DNA of 64,000 nt. Origin: Lumbricus rubellus. Its lineage: Eukaryota > Annelida > Clitellata > Crassiclitellata > Lumbricidae. The position numbers and the translations under genes were made by a program. This document shows, piece after piece, positions 1-13,300 of this stretch (its first letter is position 1; every line of letters starts with the position of its first letter). A model generated the notes under the pieces. It did not search any database. It saw only the letters and a list, made by a program, of their open reading frames with translations, and was not told the origin of the DNA. Location: assembly GCA_945859605.1 (NCBI GenBank), contig OX243817.1, positions 15,254,852-15,318,851 of the forward strand, given 5' to 3'.

Positions 1-255
1 ATTAAAAATTATTCTGAAGTCATCATGCACACGGCCCAAGCACCCGGTGGCATTACCTTCCACTTATGGTGTTGCTAACGTGCATTTTGCTTGGACAAGT
101 TCTTTTAAGTCCTGTTTGTTCGACTTGGTCAGCTTGGACTTTAAGTGTGAGGAGTTGAAATCTTTTTTTATGGTCTCCTGTTTCATTCGAATGGTTATCA
201 ATGGTTTTCTTCTCTCTTTAATTGTTTATGCACTGTATTTTATTTGGTTTTTTAG

Positions 256-3200
256 CAAAAGGTCTTGATTTATACCAAGTCTTGGCACCGAATGCGTACT
301 CATTCCGTGAAGAATTCATTCCAGTCATTCGAAAGACTGTCCAGTCTCAGGTGCATAGCAAGGCGATGGCGCAGTTTCAGTGGCACGACGGTACTCTGAA
401 GAATGTTCACGTTGACATGGCAACGCTGTTTGAATACCAGAAGCAGCTCGGTGCAATGGTCAAGCTGTTTGAAAAGCGAATTGATTGGCTTTCGACTTCA
501 AGTCGTAGAATATTTGGAACAGTCACAGAGAAGAAGTGAGGACGTCTTTGTTGATTTATTTAAATATCTAGAGCACTTCTTGTTTACACGACTTTTTTGA
601 TTTTGAGAGACTTTCAGTGTCCATCACTATCAGTTTATGTTTTTTATTAACTTGCCTGCACAGCAGATTTTTATTATTTGGCAGCAAGAATTTTGGCTAA
701 TTGTTTTTAAGCTATTGTGATGCTTTTGAACTTTGCTGTTTCCTTGATTGGTGGTTAAAAATGATGGAACCAAACTGAGTTTGATATAATTTCCTGTGAT
801 GATATTTATGTACGTTTGCATAAAGTTAACATTTATAATAACAGATCTTTTTCATACCTGTGTAGCAGTACATTTATGAAGCGCCTATCAGAATGTCTCA
901 AAGTCATTGCCTTGGAGAGTTTCTTTGAAGGGTTCTTACTTATTTATTCTGGCGAAAGGCAGTGTTAATCAAGTTTCAGTTACAGTTTCCGCTTTAGTTC
1001 TGTTTTGATTCTCTAGTTTAGTTTTAATTTAAGCTTTCAAGTCTCTTCAGTGTTAGTTTGCACATTTCAGAACTCTTCAATTTTAATTCAGTTTTGTAAG
1101 CATTTGATAGAAATAAATGTCATTTTTTATAAGAAGTTCTAAACTTGATGAAGGGAAATGCCTAAAAATGAGACTAAGAATGTCTATTTATTAAAACCAT
1201 AAAGAAACATTTACTAGCCGTATAAACATTTTAATATGGAAATGTTAATATCTATTTTGTGTCCTTTCTGTAGTGTTGTTCTGCTACTGGACTTATCTCT
1301 GCAGAATGCCAAGTACATAATTCATGTCCAGAATTCATTGCGTCTTCTTCTGGAACAGCAAATGTCAAACAAGGAATACTTTAATGTCATCGGGTATGCA
1401 GTTCTTGTTAGTCTAATCAAACAAGTCATGATTCTTTGGTGGTGATAAATAACCTGTCCACCTCCACTATGAGCTTTGATTAATTATGCTGTGTTGAATG
1501 GAAGAATCTTAAGAAAGATTTAATTACATTCGTAGAGTTAGACAACTTCATGATTGACAGGTCATGTGTAAAACGAGGAAGATAGATGAGATTTTTGCTT
1601 ATTAATTCTCCATCTTCATCTCATTCCTGACTCACAGAGAGACATGACTTTGCTAAGCAATTTGAGTGAATATAAAGGTGTATTGTTTTTCTGTAGATGT
1701 GGTGAAGAAGTGAAGATGTGGAAGCCAACATTGGTCAAACCAACTGGTGATCATCTTCAACAGGCGTGGAGGTTTGAAACACTCAATCTAGTCCTTGCAA
1801 CTTAATATATTATACTGGGTTGTCCAGCATAAATGTCCCAACTTTGCATGCATATAACTTCACCAATTTTTGGAATTTATTTATATTTTATGCGTCTAAT
1901 AAACGGTATTTCACTCTAGTATTTGCACTGAAAAAATGGAAGTGGTACAAGTTTGGTTTTAATTATATGCTTTATTAATTTTGATGCCATCTACTGAGAC
2001 CAGCCCAACTGGGTGTAAGGTGCAAATGAAGCATGGAAGCATTGGCACAACAACATCCATTAACAGGACTGAACCCTTGTTACGCATACATGTGTGCATG
2101 AATTGTAATCATGATCTAAAATCATCTAAAATGCTGCTTAAAGGTTAGGTGCAGGCTTATTCATGAACATGCATACTTATACTTACATGCATGCATGCAT
2201 ATGAATCTGAAACATGTCCTTTAACTGCTTTTAGCATTGTTCTCTGCTTTCTATAGATGGATATTAAATGCAAATTGTAATGGAAGTCGAAACATCTTGG
2301 AAGGTTTACGGAAGGCCCTTGAAAATGAAGACCAGAGACAGCACAATATCGGTCAGTTTGCAAGAGAGATCATTTCTGAAATTAATTTGAACTAGAAAAG
2401 CTGCCAGAAATTTGGAGTTTATGATTATGATTACGATAAAATGTAAACGTGAGTTTATAACTTCCTTAGTGATTCACAGAATCCATTACAAATAGAGAGC
2501 TATTCTGCAGCATCGTGTCAAATCAAGGCTGTATGGACAAAAAAGGGTGTTTGTTGATTTTGATGCAAGATGAGAGTCAGGTGTCAAGCCGAGGAGACAA
2601 CATGGTGGAAGTCATTGGTGATGTGATGGTGGTTGTCATTGGTGATGTGATGGTGGTTGTCATTGGTGATGTGATGGTGGAAGTCATTGGTGATGTGATG
2701 ATGGTTGTCATTGGTGATGGTGGTTATGTGATAGTGCAGAAACAGAAACAGGATAGTACAGCTTTTACCAGCCGTTTCATCCTGTTTCTGTTTCTGCACC
2801 ATCACATTGGTTTTCAGGTTTGAGTGGAGTGCTGTTTGGAGAAAGATATGGAGATTGTCAACTGAGGGAGGGGATGAGTAGTGTTGTGCTATATATACTT
2901 TTTTGAAATTTGGAACTAGGCTATCGTTCAGGTCTAAATGCCGGGCTATCATTCAGATCTAAATGTACAGCTTAAGGTAGGTGATAATATATGGTACCAT
3001 ACGCTGGCACTGTTGGATTTGCAAATATTTTCATAGTAAAATTACTCAATGTTCATATCATTGCCCATGAGTGTCGATTAATTATCAGAATGTCCAGGGA
3101 GTGAGGTTTGCTGATCAAGTTGGTTTGAGGGGGAGGAACACAGATCAGCCAGGTTGATGATTTCTGTGATCATCATCTTTGTGGGAGCTCCTTGTCCATG

Positions 3201-6200
3201 CTTTGTGGCACAGTAATCCAATGGAAATTCAAACTGTTCTGGCTAATTAATCAGAGACATTTCAAGCTGAAATTTAAACATAATATGTGTTCAGATATAT
3301 CGAGCTTTTTGAAAGCTCAGTACATGGTATATTCAAATATATACATGCAGGCCTACATTTTATATATATTAACATTATGTATATTTACCTTTACATGCAC
3401 ACTCTCTGTGGGCTAAGAACTGTTGCTGCTGGATTTTTACTTGTACAGGTGTTGTCATCTGTTTTTTTTACTACGCCATAGTAACGCAATTTGATATTTC
3501 TATTGGACAGAAGTGGAAGGCATCTACCTGTTCATCAGTGGAGTACCTGATCAGTCACCTGACCTGCTCTACTCCTTCTTGGAAGAGGCGGCGATGGGTC
3601 GTAACCTTCGTCTTCACGTTGTGCTATTTAACGTCGATGACTACGACATCAATGGCGCTATTCCCAGCAGATACGCAAACATCACAAAGACAGCAGAAAT
3701 TCTGCGCAACATGGCACATTGCAGCGGTGGCAGGTTCCAGTGGCTGCGCGAGACAGGTGACCTACCGTTCCTAAACTACACCATATATCTTACAATTATA
3801 GTTCTGTCTCAGTCAGCTTGTGCATCACAGGTTTCTAGTATTGCATATTTCCACCACAACAATTAAATACTTCACCTGCTGTGGTGCAAATAAGTTTTTT
3901 TGCAGAAAATGCATGAGCCATGACTGAGACAGCAATTGAATTCATTTTATGCTGAAGTGCACTATAATATGGGTTACTGGTGAATTACTTCTATATCTAT
4001 GGTATCAGTTGACTTTGACCTGAGTTTATTGCATTTCTATCTTTGACCTTAGTGCTTCAATTGTTGGCTTCATCAGTGTCAGCTTTTTATATGGATTTCC
4101 TGTTTCATCTTCTTCCAGGCATCATAGAAAGCGACGACGTTTCAGTTGTTTCACAGGAGATTGAGAAGTCACTCAATTTCTCTCGTAAATGTGCAATGCT
4201 TGTTGACTCTGTCAAGAAGAAATGTGCTCTGGTAATTATTTGATACCTCGTAAACAGTTGCTTAACAAGCGAAATCTTTTGCTATCCTGCATATCCATAC
4301 GCTTCTAAAAGGCAATTTTCGGGAAGCATATCACTGTAGATACTGTGTTAATTTTGAAGCCCAGCCTTGATTATTCTGCTTTGTGAGGATCTATGTTTGG
4401 CAGTTCTTGTGTTTTACAAGATATTCTATTTCTTAGTTCTGGCACTTTTAAAAAAAAGCACTGCTTACAGCTGTATACTATGTTCCTTAAATTGCTTCAA
4501 TCTATTGTTACTATTGTTCTGTTTGAATAAATTTCTGCTCTTGTCTTCCTGTGTAAATTAACTGCTGCTATTGTCCTTCTGTGATTCTAACACAGACCCA
4601 GCATCTTCTGAACCACTTGAAACCTTTGTTATGTTATGTTAAGTTATGTTCTGTTACGTTACGTTGTGTTGAGTGCACAAGTCAGCAGAACGAATCAATG
4701 CAACCATTGAACTGATTTTTTTTATATTTAGGATGATAGATATGGAGAACTGCAGAGTTTAGAGGATTCATCAGTTCTTCCACTTCCACCTGGAACGACC
4801 TTGAAAGCTCTTCCTCCACCAAAACCAACGGCATTGTCACAAGCACGGAAGGTATTGTCACAGAAATCACAGACTTTAACAGAAAGTTTAAAAAACCTCT
4901 AATAAATAAGTAGCCTACTTAAATATGTGAAGCGATGAACCTATTTATTTGCTAAAGGCAGATTGTTACATTACTACGTAAGAAAAGAATTTAAGGATAT
5001 ACTACTATCAGTGCTGTTTTGTGATGCTTTCAGGAATTGGCTTCTGATAAAGAGAAAGAGAATGCTGTACCAAAAGCCTTGGCCTACGATCATGGTCAGG
5101 TCTATAAGCCACCGACAGTACTGACCAAACAGGATGTTGATCAGTCAGTGAAGAAGCGTCCAGAGTCAGCCAAGGACCAAGCTTTGCAGAAGGTCAAGTC
5201 CAGGCGCAAGGTCGATCAGGCGTTCTTCTACACAGGAAATAAAAATGACGTTGGTTAGTTCATCGAATGTTTCTGTCGGTCAGTGTAGAGATTTAAGTTA
5301 TAAGTTGTCTTTTAAAATCATTATATGCACTGTTTGCTTTTCAGTATGTTCCTTTCAGTGCGTTATTGTAATTTGTTGTTGTATTTATGTCAGAAAATTA
5401 TAGGCTATGGTGCCACTTCAAACAAACTGATTGCACTCTTTATTTTGCCTATCTGACATTCGGTGTCATTAAGAATTGAAATGTCCTTGGGAAGTCAAAA
5501 ATTTCAGCATGAAGAATCGCTGGTGTGTGATACCCATGCATGTTCATTGGGAATCACAGTGATCGTGATTGTGTGTAAAGGTACCATGGGTTAAGTTTGC
5601 TCAGACTGCAGCAGTCAGTTAAGCTTTATGTATCTAACAATCTAGGAGTAGATAATGACGGACTGTTCTTTTGTCTGAATAGATGCACGGCAAAAAAATT
5701 ATTTAGTCCTATTACAATGGTGCTAAATATTCAGGAAAGAATTTGTTTAATACAAATAAAGGTTTGATTTTGGATCTTAATGTGAAATCTGTAATATCTT
5801 GAAGCATCATCACTGTGCAGGTGATCTATGAATTCATTGCGTATTTAGGAGCAATCTTTAGGAAATATCCGACGACAAAGACGAAACAAAGAGGAGCAAA
5901 GAAGATTCGTATAGCAGACAAAGAAGAACAAATTACAACAAAAGATGTACGTTCAGTAATTATCTGCTCTACTTTAATACTCGAATTAGTTCATTGATGA
6001 TCTAACAGTTTTGCAGCAACAAGAAACCTATCATGAAGTACAGTTCCACTATAATTTGGTAATTATTGTCTTCATAAGGTTGGTCTGGGATGCACCAAAC
6101 CTGTAAACAGAAAGCTACGTACTGACCATTTCAGTGGCCCATCGAGAATCTGATCATTGTAGTCAAATAGTCAATAAAATTCTGATAATTAATTCATCAT

Positions 6201-7316
6201 AATAATATGTTGTCCTTCATTTTTGTAAATTGCATTAATTGAAGAGAAAAGTGACGCTGTTGATTTCTTGCAGTGGATGCGAAAGTACAGTTTGTCGAAG
6301 ATGAAACTGAATCTCGACAAACTCGCGTCTGGTTCAGAGTGTCATCACATTGGTCATGTGACCGAACGAGTTAAAGTACTTGGTAAAACAGTTGACGCAA
6401 AGTAAGTTTGCAATTATTGCATTTTCTTATTGTGCCTTATGGAATGATATGGCATGTTTTCATGCATATACAGGGTGGGCAAAAAAAAAAGATACCCCTA
6501 AAGTTTTTGCCAATATCTTGGCCAGATGTAAGAATTTCAAGATGAAATGTTACAGTCTTAAAGACAATTTTTATTTACACATGATGACCAGATTTTATCA
6601 AAATAATTAAAACAGAACAAAAGTTATATCACTTTTAGTGAGGCCACCCACCGTTTTTTTGACGATTCAAAAATGCAACGCAACAAAAAGTAACAAAAAA
6701 CCAATTTATTTATTCTGGCCAATATCTTGGTCAGAAGTAAGAATTTCAAGATGAAATGTTACAGGCTTAAAGACAATTCATATTCTGGTTCAGAACAGCA
6801 CCAGCAGCCAGCCTAAATCTGTGGTATAAATAATATATACAATGAGCTGCATTGGTTGACTACACTCTCAGCATTTAAGTGTTAAACATTTAAGACATTT
6901 GTGTTTTGCTTGACAGAATGTGTAATATTTTTCCAACAATCAACGTATGTGGAACGCTGCGTCACCTTCTTCTCACGCCACCAGATTTGATGGAATTTGA
7001 GGAGCAGGCAGAATACGTCCTGACATGCTACCTTCGCAGGCTCCAGTGGCTGCTCAGTGGTTAGTCATCTCAATTCACCATCTCTTAAGTTACTGGATAG
7101 CTGAGTAATTTAAAATTTATGGTTTAAGTCTTCGTCTTAGACCAGTTTATTTCCAAGCCAAAAGCTTTGTCCATAACCCCCATCAACAACAGGAATAATA
7201 TATCCGCACTTCTGCCAGTAGTGAAGCTTTGTTGAATTAATCTAGGCTGTGAATGCCATGCAACAATGCAAAAAGGTGCCATCATTTTACACAGCTCCTC
7301 CTCCTCCTCCTCCTCC

Positions 7317-7351
<35 letters not shown>

Positions 7352-10300
7352 CTCCTCCTCCTCCTCCTCTGTAACCCATTGTGGCTTGGTTCAGTGGATG
7401 GTTCAACAAAATTTTGGTTCCCGGACAATTCGGCGCCGTACAATTCGGACCGAACAATTCTTTGCAGCCCAAATTTGTGATGGGACTTCTCCATCACCAA
7501 AATGTATACTGTCGAAACTAATATTAATCTGACACCTCACTATATATCGGGCATAAAAACCATGGGCCTATAGGTATGAAACTTACATTGATCTAAATGA
7601 GATGCCTATAAGTTGATAATTTAGTGCATTTAGCTACTAATTTCAGTGTCTTATTTCTGTTATTGGATAAATTTTATAAGATCAGACAATATTTGCTTGG
7701 TGCCATATAATTATATTTCATACCATTGATAAACAAAAGTTTCCTAGCCGTAAGAGCAATATTTTTACATGTACTCGGAATTGTCCAGGTCCGAATTGTC
7801 CGGTTCGAATTGTCCGGTGCCGAATTGTCCGGACACCAAAATTTTTGTTAATCTTTTTTCATGAATAGGTAGTCGGCAGATTTTTGGAACAGTGGTGGAA
7901 AAGAAATGCATTTTTCTAATCGACACTTCTGGTTCGATGGAAGAGAGAATGGAGGAACTGAAGAAGGAGCTTGTCTCACTCATCTGGGAACAACTGCACA
8001 AATACAAGATCAGGTGATCTGACAGAATTTACGTCAATCCACAGTTTTTCCTTTTTTTAAACTCAATTGTTTTTAAAACTCTTGTCTAAATAAGTCTCTT
8101 TGCTTCAAAACTCTTCATTTGACCCTGTTTTAAAGCTACATTTTAAACTTTTCTTTTTACAAACTTATTGTAAACTTCTCTTAAGACTATCAAGGTTTTG
8201 CACATTTCTGTTTATGGCTTCCCTTAGGTAAGAATAGCTGTACGTTAATTACAGTCTGCCTGTCTGCTTTAATCCTGTGTCATTGTTATTTTATTGTATG
8301 ATCAAAGTCAAAGTCTCTCTTCCATCGAACTCAGGAAAGCGTATGAATTATTATTTTTTCCATGATGCAGAGAGGCAGACATGGAAAGATTTTGATAGAG
8401 TGGCAAAAGGAGGACGATGGCTTCTCTGTTCTTGATGTATAAAATTCTGTGAGAAAACTGGTCATGAAGAGGCAGATCGCTAATGGTAAAATTTTGTTTC
8501 TCAGGTTCAACCTTGTTCGATTCTCGAGGGCTTGTGAGAGATGGCAACGATCTCTTGTAGAACCAACCGACGACAACTGTCGGGAAGCAGTGCAATGGGT
8601 GACGCAATTGACAGCCAGTGGAAACACATGCACGCTAGAGGCACTTCAGGTGAGGAGGGCAGCAGCATTTTTGCTGTAGCTTTCTGTAGTAAAAAAGTGG
8701 GATTGCTTGGACCTGATAAATTTGTAATGTATTTGAAGCATTCATTGCAGGCACAGCACTTGAGAAAATAAATGCTATCTTTCCATGGACAGCTGGTCAT
8801 CACCTGTATTAAAGACCATTACAATTGTTAAGTGGTAGTGGTGTGTTTCTTGCTGTGGCTACCAAGTTGACAGTGTCACATGATGCAATTGGTGTTAATT
8901 CTCTATGTGACATTGCATTGGTTCTGAAACTGTTCTGGAACAATGATAGTAGGACCATCATAGGATTAGGACTAGGACCATCATAGGATTAGGACTAGGA
9001 CCATCATAGGATTAGGACTAGGACCATCGTGGTATTAGGACTAGGACCATCATAGGATTAGGACGAGGGTCCTGAACAACCAACCTATGATTCCTTGTAG
9101 AGATTCTTCTTGGTGGTTGTCAGATATGAAAATAACATCTGCTTTTGCAACCTTTTGTGCGACCCAGCGGTTCTTTCCGATGTTTTGAAAGAAACCATAT
9201 GTAACAATTCAGTTCTGTGCTTCGTTGCCATTGCTTGCGTGTGTCGCTTGTGCTTTGCCAGACAAAGACATACATGTAGCTATTCCGAATGATTCTTGTT
9301 TTTTTCTGGGCATTTTTGAATCAGAGAGATAGTATTATTAAAATAGTATTATTTTCCTCAATGTAAGTGTAATCTGTCTGAATAAGTTACGAAGTAGGAA
9401 TTGCTAATGATTATTAATTATCTGTTAATTGGTATTATTATTATTTTGTTGTTGAATGAATGGGATCTGTGTGGCAGGTATGCATGTTTGTTTTAACCCT
9501 TTAATGCCGGAATTGTTTTGATACCTATCCTGTTAATCGGGTCACGGGTGACCCGATCCGGGGGGGAACGAGTTAAGACATCAGCAGAAAAAGTGATGTG
9601 GTGAGCTGGATGTGTGAAAAGTGGATGTTGCCAGATCTCCTGGTCCTGGTAGCAAATGGACACTTTCATTTACTTTGGATCATAAATAATAATAATTATT
9701 TTCATATCACTTATGTATAGTGTCATCATTATAATTTTGCATTTATCTTAAATGAATATTCATGTAAGACGTTAATGCATAAGGTGATGAAAAATGTAAT
9801 GATTGGTAGATGGCCTTTGAGGAGACTGACCTGGAGGCGATCTATCTTCTGACTGATGGAAAACCAGACACAAGCACTTCTCTTGTCCTCCAGGAAGTAC
9901 AGAACCTGAACTCGAAAAGCCAAGTTGTCATAAACACCATTTCGTTCAACTGTATCGACAGGTCAGCTGCCATAAAACAGATACAACTTCAGTCTCTCTC
10001 TCTCTTTTGTTTTCTACAACATTGTTCTGTTGAATGATATTATCACTATTTGTCATGCTCTGGTTAGAGGTGTAAGAAATTTGGTAAAATATGATACCAT
10101 GATTAATACAACAATCTTCTTAAAATAATAATCATGCCTCTTCACTGCAGGTTTCTGATATATGATTTGTCTTTCCCCTTTCAGCCAAATTTCCCCCCCC
10201 CCCATGGGAATTTTGCATCCTTCATGTATGCAGAGGATTGTCTTTATATAATATTGGCATGTTATTAGATTGCAACAGAACATGTGACTGAACTGATAAA

Positions 10301-13300
10301 GCAATACAACAACCAGATAAAATGAATGGTTCTAAGTTTAAACTTGACCGCTGTAAACTCGTCTCAATTACTATAACTTGCTTCTTACTGTGTAGTTAGT
10401 ATGCTATATACTGCCACACAGTGAAATCTGACTCCTGTTGAACTTGTTTTCAACTGTTACAACTAGATTATGTAGTCTTGAATTACTAAATATAATAATA
10501 ATAATAATCTTTTCTTTAATGAAACGCCTGCAAGATGCACTGCGCTTTACATTTGCAAGTTATGCAGCAATCTTAATTAAACTTAACTACTAACAACTAA
10601 CTGAACAGACAGCTTTGCAATTACACGGCGCTAATAGCAGCCTACAAAGCATATCCGCCCAATACGGGCTCGAACCTGCTACCTCTCACACTCTTGGCCA
10701 GCGTGTTAACCATTACTCTACCGGGCCCCCCAATAAAATAAATATTATTATTATTTGTTATGACAATTGAAACATTCTGTTATTGACTGAATATAGTTTT
10801 CTGTTTTCAGCGTGGCCAATGATTTCCTTCGAACATTGGCACAGGAGAATCGAGGAAGGTATCACAGTGTTGTGCAGAGAAGTTTTGACGCTCATCTCTT
10901 CGCTCATCAGTTGATGGAAGGACGGTTCAAGGATCCAGAGGTTCGTCAATTAAATTCATCTTTTCAATTCTTTGATTTTTTGCTGACTTGACGGACCCAG
11001 GCTGTGTTCTGAACCCACTCCTCCCTCCCTCCTTCCTCCACCCATTAAGGACGCTCTCCTACTCCATGCGTCCCAGACTGCATTGACAGAATTGTCCCAC
11101 AGGTGGACAACTTAATGAGAATTTTTTTAACAAGAATGCTTCATGATGCATAATTTCATGTAAACCAGGGTACGGTTATGCAGTTGGATTAATAAAGAAT
11201 ATACTTTCTGACTTACTTACTTAATTGAATTTTCTCATTTTGCTCTCCCTTCAAATAAGACATACTGAGGTTCATAGTATGGTTTTTTTCTTCCTTTACA
11301 GAGACTTAATGAGCTTGAATCTTTTTCCATATTGAGACAAGCATGGGTGACTGACTCAGCGACGTATTCCATCACATTACTGATAATTATTTCACATTTA
11401 TTGTTTCCATTTTGATAAATTACGTTAAGTGGTTAACGTGTTGCCATGACTTCTGCCTCTACCAGGTTCCTCAGCTGCCAGAATTTGATGGAGATGACCT
11501 CAAACGCCTGGCGCATGAGATCGCCAAAGGCAGGAAGTACCTGGCACAATCCAGAACCTACAGGTAAGAGAATTGGGCTGTCTTCTTTATGCATCTGTCA
11601 ATTATTTTGGCTAGGAATGCTGTATGCACTCTTGGGGGGAATTAGTGAGATGGGGCCAATTATTGAAACCAGTTTCAATTCGGATTTCTGCAATCGAAAA
11701 CCGGTTTCCCCCAAAATCCGATATTAACAACCATAGTCACAAACTGAGTTTGTATACATAGAGATTCCTATGAAAGGTTTAAGAAAGTATTATCATACAG
11801 CATGACGATTGTGATTAGGATTGAAAGATGACGATCATTTAGCACAAATTATGCTATTACCAGATACCATATTATTGATGATGAAATTGATATTGACTTC
11901 AACAGGACGATGTTTGAAGCTCTGAAGAAAGTGAATGAAGAACCTCCGACAGTTCATGACTGTATGTCTCTTTGTCATGTTTCAATTCAGAACTTGTACA
12001 GTTTTCCTGTCTATAATTTTGTTCATTATAATTCTAAATTTTCACTGACTAAGACATGTGTAAATTATGTATATATACATCATTTACACATGTCTTAGTC
12101 AGTGAAAATATGACCTATGGAATTAATTGAACCCTCCAAATGCAGAGCCACATTGTCAACTGGCTCTGTGTATGCAGATTAGACTGGTTGCCCAAAGTTT
12201 ATATGGTTTGGTTACTCTTATTCCACTTCTACTTGTACTAAACTCAATATCAGACCGAACCATGTTTCGAGCTATAGCCTATAGTTATAGCTGTTCTTAA
12301 ATGGCCACTGTGGTCATAGGTACTCGCTGGTCATACCCAGCTGGTCATCACTACTGACTAGTGCAGTGTATCGCAAACTGTGTGCCGCGGCACATTAGTG
12401 TGCCGCGTGAGATTTCAGGTGTGCCGCGAGAGAAACCTAAAATTTGTAGTCTTTTAATTGACTTTAGAAGAAATTATTTAATAAATATGATAAATACAAT
12501 TTTCGGCTTCCCAATGTTTTTATGTGTAAGAATAGTTTCTCCTCAGTATTTAAAAACTCTAGTGACATTGTTCTACTGATTCTACTCTATGTTATTTACT
12601 CTTCTCGACGTAATTATTATGGAGATACAAACATAGACTACATAGTTAACTCGTTCTGTCGACGCCATTATTACAGAAATACCAGCACATCTCTAACTTG
12701 AAGTGACATTCCTCAACGACCTTTTCGAAAGGTTGAACACCTTAAATTTGAGTCTTCAAGGCGCAAAAGAAAACATAATCACAATCACAGGGAAACTTAA
12801 GACATTCAGCGAAAAGTTACAACTGTGGATTAAGATTACAAGCAATTCACACCTTGACTGTTTTCCAGGTAGGCCTATCGATGCTTCTCCACACAAGAGC
12901 ATGCTAATTGGAAAAATTAGAGAGACGCTGGAAAATTTCGCGTTAGCGTTCGCCAAATACTTTCCTTCACTGGAGACAAAAGAGTATGAATGGGTCATCA
13001 ATCCATTCGTAAATCACGATTGTACCGGTCTAACGATGGCTGAAGAAGAGAGTCTCATCGATATTAAGAACGATCTGGTTCACAGAGGCTCTTTCGCTGA
13101 TCAAGAGTTGTCAGCCTTTTGGATCTCAATTCTTAGCCAATATCCAGACTTGAGCACGAAAGCAATCAAGTGTTTGCTGCCGTTTGGATCGTCTTACCTC
13201 TGCGAATTTGGATTTTCTGTTCTAACAGAAATGAAATCGAAAAAACGAGAGCGACTACAGATGGTGGATGATGAAATGCGTGTCAGCTATCGAACCGCGT

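Noticed and set aside
2515..2952. Histidine/valine-rich small proteins on both strands
   Set aside because: They come from a 24-bp minisatellite plus an inverted repeat in an intron, with no family resemblance.
7253..7532. Poly-Ser/Leu/Arg/Gly open frames
   Set aside because: They come from a (CCT)n microsatellite in an intron.
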